This document shows positions 9,386-17,819 of a stretch of DNA of 45,581 nucleotides, in pieces (the first letter of the stretch is position 1; every line of letters starts with the position of its first letter). The stretch comes from an uncultured Woeseiaceae bacterium (GTDB lineage: Bacteria > Pseudomonadota > Gammaproteobacteria > Steroidobacterales > Woeseiaceae). The notes under the pieces were generated by a model. It did not search any database, had not been told where the DNA came from, and saw only the letters and a program-made list of their open reading frames with translations. The stretch spans positions 1 to 45,581 of the forward strand of contig CABXJW010000007.1 of NCBI GenBank assembly GCA_902512585.1, written 5' to 3'. The position numbers and the translations under genes were made by a program.

Positions 9386-10228
9386 TTGCAAAAAATAAAG
9401 ATTTATCAATCTCTTTGGGGCATGGAGCAAAGAGTTCCAGGTAAAAACGAACCATCTTTAGAATATAATTTTGAAAAAGCAAAAAAAGCAGGATATGACG
9501 GCTTATGCCTTGACCTAAGTGTTCAAGAGATAACAAAATATCGAGAGATTCATTCTTTATATGACAAATTTCAGCTAGATTGTTTGATAAATGCTTTCCC
9601 TGATACACCTGATGATATGCAGCCACTGATATCATTGGCAAAAGAGTTAGATGCACCATTAATGAATATTATAAGTGGTGTTACACCCTTGAGGCCAGAT
9701 GATGCAGTGTCCTGTATCAGAAGATGGATGAAAGAAGCTGCTGAAGTTGATTTAAAAATTCTTTTTGAGACGCATAGGGATAGCTTGCTAAATGATTTAT
9801 TTTTCACATTACAGATAATGAATTTAGTGCCAGAAATGAGATTATGTGCGGATTTGTCCCATTTTGTTATTGACAGAGAGCTGAGACTGCCGTTACCTGA
9901 GCGAGATAGAAGATATATTGATGATGTACTTGAACGCTCAGACTGCTTTCAGGGGCGTGTAGCGAATAGAGAGCAGATTCAAATTCAAATTCAATTTCCT
10001 CAGCATAAAGAGTGGGTTGAGCAATTCATGGTTTGGTGGAAAGATGGGATTAGAATGTGGAGAAAAAGGAATAATGAGAATGCTACCCTGATATTCTTAT
10101 GTGAGTTAGGCCCAAGACCTTATGCCATAACTGATAAATATCAAGAGGAATTGTCTGATCGTTGGGAAGAAGCGCTAGTAATAAAAGGGTGGATAGAGAA
10201 CATTTGGGCTGAACTTGAGGCTGAGTAA
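9386..10228 (+). CDS. Xylose-isomerase-like TIM-barrel protein
   Basis: About 280 residues, sugar-phosphate isomerase/epimerase (AP endonuclease 2) TIM-barrel superfamily. Metal-ligand-like segments are visible: ILFETHRDSL (about residues 126-135) and LCADLSHFV (about 154-162). Substrate unknown. The frame starts at TTG 9386; the N-terminus IYQSLWGME matches what I recall as the conserved start of homologues, and the first downstream ATG (9422) would remove it, so the TTG is preferred. The gene leads a run of lipid/acyl-CoA type catabolic genes and may act in the same pathway. Contains a short imperfect Ile-Gln run (IQIQIQF) near residue 197. Confidence 0.7.
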   Translation: MQKIKIYQSLWGMEQRVPGKNEPSLEYNFEKAKKAGYDGLCLDLSVQEITKYREIHSLYDKFQLDCLINAFPDTPDDMQPLISLAKELDAPLMNIISGVTPLRPDDAVSCIRRWMKEAAEVDLKILFETHRDSLLNDLFFTLQIMNLVPEMRLCADLSHFVIDRELRLPLPERDRRYIDDVLERSDCFQGRVANREQIQIQIQFPQHKEWVEQFMVWWKDGIRMWRKRNNENATLIFLCELGPRPYAITDKYQEELSDRWEEALVIKGWIENIWAELEAE

Positions 10229-10250
10229 TCAAAGCAATTAAAGGATGATA

Positions 10251-11075
10251 ATGACTAACTTAAAAGATAAAACGATATTCATTTCAGGCGGTAGCAGGGG
10301 TATAGGACTTTCAATCGCAAAACGTGCTGCTCAAGATGGAGCAAATATTATTGTCGCAGCGAAGACTTCAGAACCACACCCAAGTTTACCGGGTACAATC
10401 TTTACAGCTGCTGATGAAATTAAAGAAGCGGGCGGGAGAGCCCTACCTATAATTTGTGATATACGCTCAGATGAGCAGGTTCATTCAGCTGTTGAGGCTG
10501 GAGTGAGAGAATTTGGTGGTATTGATATTTGTATTAATAATGCCAGTGCTATTTCTTTAACACCTACCATGAACACTCCTATGAAAAGATTTGACTTAAT
10601 GCAACAAGTTAATACTAGGGGTACTTTTCTGGTCTCACAAACCTGTATTCCATATTTAATTAAATCAGAAAATCCGCATATTCTTAATTTATCACCACCA
10701 TTAAATTTAAATCCTCGATGGTTTGGGTCGCATTGCGCATATACTATTGCTAAATATGGAATGAGTATGTGTGTTTTAGGAATGGCTGCTGAGTTTGAAG
10801 AGCAGGGGATCGCTGTCAATGCGTTATGGCCAAGAACAGCTATTGCAACTGCTGCTGTGAAAAATTTACTGGGTGGTGATGAGATGATAAAGCACTCGCG
10901 AAAGCCAGATATTATGGCAGATGCTGCTTATATCATCTTAACGAAGAAAAGCTCAACCTTTAGCGGTCATTTTTGTATAGACGATGAAATTCTAATGGAT
11001 GCTGGCATGGAAAATCTTGAACATTATGCTATAGAGCCAGGCGTTGACCTTGTGCCAGATTTTTTCTTGGATTGA
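10251..11075 (+). CDS. Short-chain dehydrogenase, HSDL2-like
   Basis: NAD(P)-dependent oxidoreductase of about 274 residues. Cofactor motif SGGSRGIG near the N-terminus, NNAS at about residue 96, and the active-site Y-x-x-x-K in HCAYTIAKYGMSMCVLG. The segment around this motif and NALWPRTAIATAA closely follows hydroxysteroid dehydrogenase-like protein 2 (HSDL2) of animals, but the C-terminal SCP2 sterol-carrier domain of HSDL2 is absent. Two ATGs occur; 10251 has AAGGA five bases upstream, while 10245 overlaps that site. It is seven bases before the kinase gene, so the two are probably co-translated. Likely acts on a 3-hydroxyacyl-CoA or related lipid intermediate; substrate inferred. Confidence 0.88.
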   Translation: MTNLKDKTIFISGGSRGIGLSIAKRAAQDGANIIVAAKTSEPHPSLPGTIFTAADEIKEAGGRALPIICDIRSDEQVHSAVEAGVREFGGIDICINNASAISLTPTMNTPMKRFDLMQQVNTRGTFLVSQTCIPYLIKSENPHILNLSPPLNLNPRWFGSHCAYTIAKYGMSMCVLGMAAEFEEQGIAVNALWPRTAIATAAVKNLLGGDEMIKHSRKPDIMADAAYIILTKKSSTFSGHFCIDDEILMDAGMENLEHYAIEPGVDLVPDFFLD

Positions 11076-11082
11076 ATAGCAC

Positions 11083-12156
11083 ATGACTGATCGTCAGAAC
11101 AGATTTGAGGGCACAAAAGAAGTTATTGAGGCCCATAAGTTGGATTTGCATCGTTTGAATGAGTTTCTTTGCGCTTTTTTATCAGATTATGAGGGGCCTC
11201 TTGAGATAAAGCAGTTTAAAGGTGGTCAATCTAATCCTACTTATTTATTAGAAACACCAGTAAAAAAATATGTCTTGAGAAAAAAGCCTCCTGGTAATTT
11301 ACTTAAATCTGCACATGCGGTTGATCGTGAGTATCGTGTAATCTCTGCATTAAATCAAATGGGATTTCCTGTACCAGAACCATATTTATTTTGTGAGGAT
11401 AATGACATTATCGGCACTGAGTTTTATTTGATGGAGTATGTAGAAGGACGTATATTTTGGGATCTTGATTTGCCACAGATTAGTTATGATGAGAGAGAAG
11501 CTGTGTATGATGATCTTAATAAGGTTTTAGCAAAACTTCATAATTATGATCATAAATCACTTGGCTTATCAGATTTTGGTCCAGCTGGTAATTATTTTAG
11601 TCGTCAAGTTTCACGTTGGTCGAAGCAATATAGAGCATCTGAAACCCAGACTATCCCTGAGATGGATTATTTAATTTCATGGTTACCTGAGAATATTCCA
11701 ATAGAGAACTCAGTCGCTATTGTTCATGGTGATTATCGTTTAGATAATTTAATAATTCATCCAACCGAACCAAAAATAATTGGAGTACTGGATTGGGAAT
11801 TGTCAACTATTGGAAATCCTCTGGGAGACTTCACATATAATCTATTGGCATGGCAGATGCCTGATATAGGAATTGGTGCTGCTGGTTTATATGGAAGTGA
11901 TCTCGGAAAATTGGGTATACCTGATGAAGAAAAATATATTGAATTATACTGTGAAAGAACAGGTAGATCCAAAGGGTTGCCTGATCGCGAATTTTATTCT
12001 GCTTATAATTTTTTTCGCATTGCAGCAATTTTACAAGGCATTGCTGGCAGGATAAGAGACGGTACAGCAGCTAGTTCAGAGGCGATGAAGATTGTAAAGG
12101 CAGTTGAACCATTGGCAAAAGTAGGTGCCAGTTATGCCACAAAAGAAAGGGCATAA
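11083..12156 (+). CDS. ACAD10/11- and LvaA-like aminoglycoside-phosphotransferase-fold kinase
   Basis: 357-residue kinase-fold protein. Visible landmarks: the nucleotide-loop region QFKGGQSNPTYLL, VLRKKPPGNLLKSAHAVDREYRV, the catalytic loop HGDYRLDN (215-222, Asp217) and the metal-binding DWELSTIGNPLGD. The combination is characteristic of the N-terminal kinase domain of animal ACAD10/11 and of Pseudomonas LvaA, which phosphorylates 4-hydroxyacyl-CoA so that the hydroxyl can be moved or eliminated. No acyl-CoA dehydrogenase gene (the usual partner, LvaC/ACAD) is adjacent. Function in 4-hydroxy-acid breakdown is inferred from family and neighbours. Confidence 0.85.
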   Translation: MTDRQNRFEGTKEVIEAHKLDLHRLNEFLCAFLSDYEGPLEIKQFKGGQSNPTYLLETPVKKYVLRKKPPGNLLKSAHAVDREYRVISALNQMGFPVPEPYLFCEDNDIIGTEFYLMEYVEGRIFWDLDLPQISYDEREAVYDDLNKVLAKLHNYDHKSLGLSDFGPAGNYFSRQVSRWSKQYRASETQTIPEMDYLISWLPENIPIENSVAIVHGDYRLDNLIIHPTEPKIIGVLDWELSTIGNPLGDFTYNLLAWQMPDIGIGAAGLYGSDLGKLGIPDEEKYIELYCERTGRSKGLPDREFYSAYNFFRIAAILQGIAGRIRDGTAASSEAMKIVKAVEPLAKVGASYATKERA

Positions 12157-12201
12157 TATAGATTGTTAACGTGATTTTAGAGAAAGTATTTAAGGTGGAT
12201 A

Positions 12202-13005
12202 ATGAATAAGAGAATCTGTTTTTCTATTAAAGACAATGTTGCTGAAGTTAAATTAAATCGAGCAGATAAACATAATGCTCTAGATCATGAAATGTTCGAA
12301 GCAATCATTAAAGCAGGTGATCAAATAGCCCAAGATGATTCGATAAGGGCGGTCTTACTATATGGAGCGGGAGACAGTTTTTGTGCAGGTATAGATTTAA
12401 CAATGTTTGCAGACGAAGGTTTGGCTAGAAATTTTACCAAAAGAATGAAACCTCGCGATCATTCCTTAGCCAATTACTACCAAAGTGCCGCATATGTATG
12501 GCGTGAGATACCTGTTCCTGTTATAGCAGTATTGCATGGTGCAGTTTATGGAGGCGGGCTTCAGGTTGCCTTGGGTGCAGATATCCGCTATGCCAACGCT
12601 AATATGAAATTATCAATCATGGAAATTAAATGGGGCATTATTCCCGATATGTCGATGACTACATCACTACCTTATTTGATGGGTATTGATAAAGCATTAG
12701 AAATGGCAATGACTGCCGATATTTTGGACGCTAATGACGCTTTTAATAAGGGTCTAATTACTGCCATCGAAGACAAACCTCTAGAAAAGGCAAGAGCTTT
12801 GGCAGAAAAAATTGCAAATAAATCTCCAGATGCTATTCGTTCAATTAAGCGTTTATTTTATCAAACATGGCACAGAAATGATGAATTCTCACTTTCCCTT
12901 GAAGCGCAATTGCAATTGCAAATAATGGGAGGAAGCAATCAAATAGAGGCAGTTCAATCATCATTATCAGGTGCTAAGCCAGATTTTTCTAATTCAAAAA
13001 TATAA
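12202..13005 (+). CDS. Crotonase-family enoyl-CoA hydratase/isomerase (first copy)
   Basis: 267 residues, crotonase fold. Oxyanion-hole segments FCAGIDL (about residue 60) and GAVYGGGLQVALGAD (about 113-127) are present. Compared with classic enoyl-CoA hydratase, the first catalytic Glu position (GGGCEL) is Gln here, while the second (MEIKWGIIPD) keeps Glu and has an Asp eight residues further on, as in dienoyl-CoA isomerases. It is thus better called hydratase/isomerase. A good AAGGTGG site precedes the ATG. Sits between the kinase gene and a second crotonase gene. Confidence 0.85.
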   Translation: MNKRICFSIKDNVAEVKLNRADKHNALDHEMFEAIIKAGDQIAQDDSIRAVLLYGAGDSFCAGIDLTMFADEGLARNFTKRMKPRDHSLANYYQSAAYVWREIPVPVIAVLHGAVYGGGLQVALGADIRYANANMKLSIMEIKWGIIPDMSMTTSLPYLMGIDKALEMAMTADILDANDAFNKGLITAIEDKPLEKARALAEKIANKSPDAIRSIKRLFYQTWHRNDEFSLSLEAQLQLQIMGGSNQIEAVQSSLSGAKPDFSNSKI

Positions 13006-13026
13006 AGGGAAGATTGGTATTAAAAA

Positions 13027-13827
13027 ATGGTATTAAAAAACGAGAATGAACAATTTCAAACTGTGGATTACACTCAAGACGATTCAGTAGTTGTAATCAC
13101 TATAAATCGTCCAGAAGCGATGAACTCCTTTAATGCACAATTACGATCTGATTTGTTGTGTGCATTAAAGAAAGCTAAATTGGCAAATGATGCTAGGGTT
13201 ATGATAATCAAAGGTAATGGGAAGAATTTTAGTGCTGGCGCTGATCTAAAAAATACTGAAGATGTGCAAAAATCACTCGAAGAGGTACTTAATAATGAGT
13301 ATCGACCTATTTTTGATTTAATTAGTAACATCGATATTCCTGTTATTGCCTCTGTGCATGGTTCTGCCGCAGGTATTGGCTTATCACTCGCATTGTGTTG
13401 TGATTTAATGATTATGAGCGACGATGCTTTCCTGCTTGCTCCTTTTACCTCCATTTCATTGGTTCCTGATGGAGGAATGAACTGGTTCTTAGTCCATCAA
13501 CTTGGTTATCGAAAAGCCTTTCAACTATGTATAGAGTCCGAGAGGATTGATGCTAAATATTGTGTTAAATATGGCTTGGCAAATAAATGTGTTCCAACAG
13601 AAATTCTTGATTCAGAGACATTAATTTGGGCAAGGAATATTGCCAAAAGAGCCCCATTGTCAGTCACAGCTACTAAGAAAATAATGAAGTATGCAGCGAA
13701 TCATTCTTGGTCTGAAACTTATGATATGGAAGTGCCTGCTCAACAGAAGTTGATAGATTCAAATGATTTTAAGGAAGGGGTTAAAGCTTTTATCGAAAAA
13801 AGAGAACCAAGATTTAATGGTGATTAA
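13027..13827 (+). CDS. Crotonase-family isomerase, PaaG-like (second copy)
   Basis: 266 residues, crotonase fold with FSAGADLK (about residue 70) and HGSAAGIGLSLALCCDL. Both catalytic Glu positions of enoyl-CoA hydratase are missing (Ser in GIGLSLA, and SISLVPDGG), but the Asp in LVPDGG, used by PaaG-type isomerases (2-(1,2-epoxy-1,2-dihydrophenyl)acetyl-CoA isomerase, Asp136), is conserved. Isomerase activity is therefore more likely than hydration. The start codon lies on the edge of a 13-base perfect tandem repeat (13015-13040), which leaves AGGGAAG about 15 bases from the ATG. Confidence 0.85.
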   Translation: MVLKNENEQFQTVDYTQDDSVVVITINRPEAMNSFNAQLRSDLLCALKKAKLANDARVMIIKGNGKNFSAGADLKNTEDVQKSLEEVLNNEYRPIFDLISNIDIPVIASVHGSAAGIGLSLALCCDLMIMSDDAFLLAPFTSISLVPDGGMNWFLVHQLGYRKAFQLCIESERIDAKYCVKYGLANKCVPTEILDSETLIWARNIAKRAPLSVTATKKIMKYAANHSWSETYDMEVPAQQKLIDSNDFKEGVKAFIEKREPRFNGD

Positions 13828-13856
13828 ATATATTTTTTATTGGAGAGGCTAATTTG

Positions 13857-14720
13857 ATGAATTTATCTTTTATAGGGCTGGGCGTGATGGGTTATCCTAT
13901 GGCTGGTTTTCTGGCGAGTGCTGGTTATCAAGTTACTGTTTTTAATCGCACTGAAAGCAAAGCTAAGAAATGGTCTCAGGAATTCAATGGGAGTTATGCG
14001 CTTACTCCTCTTGAGGCATCAAAAAATGCTGATATTATTTTCACTTGTGTGGGAAATGACGATGATGTGAGGCAAGTTATATTAGGACCTGATGGAGTTA
14101 TTCATGGTCTCAAAAATGACGCAATCGTCGTAGATCATACGACTGCATCATCCGTTCTAGCAGAAGAACTCGATAACCATATATCTGACGCAGGAGGTTC
14201 TTTTATAGATGCACCTCTATCTGGAGGGCAGGCAGGTGCCGAATCAGGACAATTGACCATTATGGTTGGTGGTGAGGAAGCAATTTTTACTAAGGTTAGC
14301 CCTGTGATGAATAATTATGCGAAAGCTTGTACATTAATTGGGGGGGTTGGTTCTGGGCAGAAGGCTAAGATGGTTAATCAGATTTGTATCGCTGGTCTAG
14401 TTCAAGGCTTAGCAGAGGGATTGCATTTTGCTAAACGTGAAAAATTGAATATTGAAGCTGTAATTAATGCCATCTCGAAGGGGGCGGCTCAGTCATGGCA
14501 GATGGAGAATCGCTGGCAAACCATGATAGAAGATGAATTTGAATTTGGCTTTGCAGTAGAATGGATGCGTAAAGATCTTGAAATTGCATTGGATGAAGCT
14601 AATCGTATTGCAGCTAATATAAAAGTAACTGCTTTAGTAAATGAGTATTACAAAGAAATTGAGAGTATTGGTGGCAAACGATTTGATACATCGAGTTTAA
14701 TTAAACGTTTAGAGCCTTAA
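13857..14720 (+). CDS. 3-hydroxyisobutyrate dehydrogenase-family (beta-hydroxyacid) dehydrogenase
   Basis: 287 residues. N-terminal Rossmann motif GLGVMGYPMAG (about residues 7-17), substrate-binding DAPLSGGQAGAESGQL (about 118-133) and the catalytic Lys in GQKAKMVNQ (about 171) are typical of the 3-hydroxyisobutyrate dehydrogenase/tartronate semialdehyde reductase family. The exact hydroxyacid is not determined. ATG 13857 follows a GGAGAGG at good spacing; the TTG three bases earlier is also in frame. Last gene of the catabolic run, before the TPP riboswitch. Confidence 0.9.
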   Translation: MNLSFIGLGVMGYPMAGFLASAGYQVTVFNRTESKAKKWSQEFNGSYALTPLEASKNADIIFTCVGNDDDVRQVILGPDGVIHGLKNDAIVVDHTTASSVLAEELDNHISDAGGSFIDAPLSGGQAGAESGQLTIMVGGEEAIFTKVSPVMNNYAKACTLIGGVGSGQKAKMVNQICIAGLVQGLAEGLHFAKREKLNIEAVINAISKGAAQSWQMENRWQTMIEDEFEFGFAVEWMRKDLEIALDEANRIAANIKVTALVNEYYKEIESIGGKRFDTSSLIKRLEP

Positions 14721-14743
14721 TTTATTATTGAATAAATTTTTTA
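14719..14743 (+). terminator. Possible weak terminator hairpin
   Basis: AATTTATT (14719-14726) and AATAAATT (14731-14738) form an eight-base inverted repeat with a four-base loop, followed by more T residues. The stem is entirely A/T, so it is weak, but it lies exactly at the end of the catabolic run and before the riboswitch leader. Confidence 0.25.
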
Positions 14744-14761
14744 TCCTGTTTAAGATTTATA

Positions 14762-14869
14762 TTCCATCAGGGGTGATCCATTGGATCTGAGATTCGTGAT
14801 ATTTCATGGGAAGTATTATATCGAGAACCCTTAGAACCTGACCCAGATAATACTGGCGTAGGAAGAGGA
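14762..14869 (+). promoter_or_regulatory. TPP (thiamine pyrophosphate) riboswitch
   Basis: The THI-element consensus is almost complete: GGGGTG at 14770-14775, CTGAGA at 14787-14792, ACCCTT at 14827-14832, GAACCTGA at 14834-14841, the P4 stem CCAG (14843-14846)/CTGG (14853-14856) and GCGTAGG ending at 14862. A P3-type stem GATAT (14798-14802)/ATATC (14818-14822) is present. P1 can form between TTCC (14762-14765) and GGAA (14861-14864). GGAAGAGGA (14861-14869) is also the ribosome binding site of the TonB receptor gene at 14878, so ligand binding should hide it: translational repression by TPP is inferred. Confidence 0.96.
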
Positions 14870-14877
14870 CATATAAT

Positions 14878-16986
14878 ATGGCCAGATTAGTTTCTGCGAA
14901 ATTGCAAATCGTTCAATTTATTATTTGCTTATTATTCGTGAGTTCAGTTGTTGCTCAAAATACAATTGATGAAATTACCGTTACTGCTGACTTTAGAGTA
15001 AGACCAGAGCTTGATATTCCTTCAAGTATTAGTGTTTTGGATAAAGTTTTTATTGAGAAATCTTCAACACAACATTTTCAAGATCTTATCTATAGTATCC
15101 CAAATCTCAATTGGTCTGGAGATGGAAATCGTCCTCGTTATTTTCAAATAAGAGGCATTGGGGAATTGGAGCAATATCAGGGAGCCCCTAATCCTTCAGT
15201 TGGTTTTTTGATTGATGATATCGATTATAGTGGTATTGGCTCCATTGCAACGTTGTTTGATATTGAGCAAGTTGAAGTATTGCGTGGGCCACAGAGCGGA
15301 AGATATGGAGCAAATGCACTTGCAGGTCTAATTTATATGCGAAGTGCCGTTCCACCTGAGGAATTTTTTAAAAAAATCCAGTTAAGAGTGGCTGAGGATA
15401 ACGAAATTGCAGCTGGGTTTGCCTTTGGGGGCCCGATAGACATCTCTGAGACTGCGAAGTACCGGATCAGTGTGCATCGTCATCAAAGTAATGGATTTCG
15501 CAATAATTCATTTTTGAGACGTAAAAATACAAATCAGAGAAAAGAAACCTCATTACGAGGAAAGTTAATTTGGAATGTGAGGGATGATTGGGCATTTGAT
15601 TTAACTACAATGTTTGTTGATATTAATGATGGGTATGATGCTTTTTCAATCGATAATTCTATGACGATGTTATCTGATAAGCCAGGTAAGGATGCTCAGA
15701 AAAGTAGTGGAGCTTCCATGAAGGTAATTTATTCGGCATTTGATTCGCTTACTATTGAACTCATTTCATCATTGGCACATTCAATAATCGATTTCTCTTA
15801 TGATGCTGATTGGGGTAATGATTTGGCATGGGCTCCAATTACCTATGATTACGAGACAAAAAATAATCGAAAAAGACAAACCGTTTCTCAAGAAGTTAGA
15901 TTTATCTCATCAGAGAATACTGGCTCATTTATCAATGCATCCCAATGGTTATTTGGTCTAAACTTATTAAAACTAAATGATGATTTGGTTACAAAAAATA
16001 CTGGTATTTATAATGACCCTATATACGTTTATGAGGACTCTCTAAACACTACTCTTATAAGTGAATATGCTGCAACGAGTTTATCATTGTTTGGGCAGTT
16101 AAATTTTAATGTAAATGAATCTGGTTTATTGACGTTTGGTTTGAGGATGGAAAACAGAAATGTAGAATATAATGATACAGAAAATCTAGATATTGGACCC
16201 AGTGAATTTATGACTGGAGGAGATATCACATATTTGAATAATATTTCTGAAAATCTTAATGGGTATATTACATTATCACAGAGCTATAAAGCTGGTGGCT
16301 TTAATTTAGGTGTTATCCCGAAAGGTCAGCGTAAATTTAATCAAGAAAAACTGATAAACATTGAAGTTGGCATTAAATCAATTTGGGATGAGGGACGAAT
16401 CAGGCTCAATGGTTCACTTTTTTATAATCGTCGTGAAGATCAGCAAATTAGAACTTCTATGCAATTATATGCCAATGATCCATCATCATTTATTTTCTTT
16501 ACAGGTAATGCAGCAAAAGGTAAGTCAATTGGATCTGAAATAGAAGCTCGCTGGATCCCTAATGATAGATTAGAGCTATATTTCAATGCTGGACTTCTTC
16601 GGGCAAAAATTGAACAGTATAGTGGTCCTGATACCACCTTAAATGACAGAAGTGCAGCTCATGCACCAGCGTATACCGTGAGTTCCGGTTGGGAATATCG
16701 ATATCCCTCTGGGATATTTGTAATGATGTCTGCATCCGCAACCGATGAATTTTATTTTGATGTTAGCCATAATCAAAAATCAAAGGCATTTGAATTGATG
16801 AATGCACGCCTAGGTTTCGAGAAGGATAATTGGTCAATTCAATTGTGGGGTAAAAATTTAACAAATAAAGATTTTGCTGTTCGTGGTTTCTATTTTGGCA
16901 ATGAACCTCCAGATTTTCCAAATGCGCTTTACACCCGACGTGGTGACCCACGTCAAGTTGGTCTAACTTTTGATATGAGGTTTTAA
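14878..16986 (+). CDS. TonB-dependent outer-membrane receptor, probable thiamine receptor
   Basis: 702-residue outer-membrane receptor for TonB-driven uptake. A signal peptide (about residues 1-26, ending VVAQ) precedes a TonB-box-like DEITVTAD. The plug domain runs about residues 40-155 (SSISVLDKVFIEKS, FQIRGIGELEQY, VEVLRGPQSGRYGANALAG), the 22-strand barrel follows, and the protein ends in MRF, the usual C-terminal Phe of outer-membrane barrels. The barrel contains the conserved YKAGGFNLG. Placement directly behind a TPP riboswitch and before thiamine-binding, PnuT and kinase genes makes thiamine or a thiamine precursor the most likely ligand (inference). Confidence 0.93.
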   Translation: MARLVSAKLQIVQFIICLLFVSSVVAQNTIDEITVTADFRVRPELDIPSSISVLDKVFIEKSSTQHFQDLIYSIPNLNWSGDGNRPRYFQIRGIGELEQYQGAPNPSVGFLIDDIDYSGIGSIATLFDIEQVEVLRGPQSGRYGANALAGLIYMRSAVPPEEFFKKIQLRVAEDNEIAAGFAFGGPIDISETAKYRISVHRHQSNGFRNNSFLRRKNTNQRKETSLRGKLIWNVRDDWAFDLTTMFVDINDGYDAFSIDNSMTMLSDKPGKDAQKSSGASMKVIYSAFDSLTIELISSLAHSIIDFSYDADWGNDLAWAPITYDYETKNNRKRQTVSQEVRFISSENTGSFINASQWLFGLNLLKLNDDLVTKNTGIYNDPIYVYEDSLNTTLISEYAATSLSLFGQLNFNVNESGLLTFGLRMENRNVEYNDTENLDIGPSEFMTGGDITYLNNISENLNGYITLSQSYKAGGFNLGVIPKGQRKFNQEKLINIEVGIKSIWDEGRIRLNGSLFYNRREDQQIRTSMQLYANDPSSFIFFTGNAAKGKSIGSEIEARWIPNDRLELYFNAGLLRAKIEQYSGPDTTLNDRSAAHAPAYTVSSGWEYRYPSGIFVMMSASATDEFYFDVSHNQKSKAFELMNARLGFEKDNWSIQLWGKNLTNKDFAVRGFYFGNEPPDFPNALYTRRGDPRQVGLTFDMRF

Positions 16987-16990
16987 TTTT

Positions 16991-17257
16991 ATGATAGTAG
17001 CTATAGATATCAGTTTATACCCTTTAGATAAAAATTTTATTCCACCAATCACTGATTTTATTGCCCGTCTTAATGGGCACCCAACATTAACAGTAACCAC
17101 TAACAGTATGAGCACTCAAATTGAAGGTGAATATGACTTAGTGATGGATATAATAAATCAAGAAATCAAAGAAACTTTTGAAAATCATGATAAATCTGTT
17201 TTTACAATAAAAATTCTAAATAATCCAATCTCGAACTTAGGGTTAGCATTATATTAA
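16991..17257 (+). CDS. Small thiamine-binding protein, MTH1187/YkoF (DUF77) type
   Basis: 88 residues without signal peptide, so cytoplasmic. The start MIVAIDISLYPLD and the pattern of a ferredoxin-like beta-alpha-beta unit, with TVTTNSMSTQIEGEYDLVMDII in the middle, match the thiamine-binding (MTH1187/YkoF) family, in which proteins of this size dimerise or tetramerise and bind thiamine or HMP. It starts four bases after the receptor stop and ends four bases before pnuT, so it is part of the same transcript. Role as thiamine carrier or sensor is inferred. Confidence 0.75.
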   Translation: MIVAIDISLYPLDKNFIPPITDFIARLNGHPTLTVTTNSMSTQIEGEYDLVMDIINQEIKETFENHDKSVFTIKILNNPISNLGLALY

Positions 17258-17261
17258 GATT

Positions 17262-17819
17262 ATGGAAATTCTCGCTATTGTATTAGCTCTTTTATATCTT
17301 ATTTTGGCAATTCGTCAGAATATATTATGTTGGTTATGTGCGGCTATAAGTACTTCAATTTATATTTTTTTGTTTTTTGAAGCAAAACTGTATATGGAGT
17401 CTTTTTTAAATGTATTTTATTTTTTAATGGCTATTTTTGGATGGTATTCTTGGTCAGGTAAAAAGGGAAATCTAACTGGATTAAATATTTCGGTATGGAG
17501 TTTTAAAATCCACTTTTTTATGAGTTTGTTGATAATCTTGATTTCCATTGCTAGCGGTTATTATTTATCAATAAACACTGATGCTAGTTATCCTTATTTG
17601 GACTCAATGACTACTTATTTTTCAATCTGGGCAACTTATCTAATAGCTCAAAAGGTACTCGAAAACTGGTGGTATTGGCTGGTGATTGACCTATGTTCTG
17701 TGGTGATATATTGGTTACGTGATTTGGAAGCTACTGCATTATTGTTTTTGGTCTATATCTTACTTATCCCGTTCGGTATGATGGCTTGGAAACGCAGTTA
17801 TAATAAACAGATAATTTGA
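17262..17819 (+). CDS. pnuT: Thiamine transporter PnuT (PnuC family)
   Basis: 185-residue inner-membrane protein with seven or so hydrophobic segments and the PnuC-family tryptophan-rich signatures: NILCWLCAAISTSIYIFLFF, the FLNVFYFLMAIFGWYSW segment and NWWYWLVIDLCSVVIYW. PnuC-type carriers move vitamins by facilitated diffusion and rely on phosphorylation in the cytoplasm to trap them. Position in a TPP-riboswitch operon identifies the PnuT (thiamine) branch rather than nicotinamide riboside (inference). Its TGA overlaps the ATG of the kinase gene, consistent with that trapping role. Confidence 0.88.
   Translation: MEILAIVLALLYLILAIRQNILCWLCAAISTSIYIFLFFEAKLYMESFLNVFYFLMAIFGWYSWSGKKGNLTGLNISVWSFKIHFFMSLLIILISIASGYYLSINTDASYPYLDSMTTYFSIWATYLIAQKVLENWWYWLVIDLCSVVIYWLRDLEATALLFLVYILLIPFGMMAWKRSYNKQII

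Noticed and set aside
13074-13454. 126-codon minus-strand frame inside the second crotonase gene
   Set aside because: Lies wholly within a conserved gene and shows no family resemblance.
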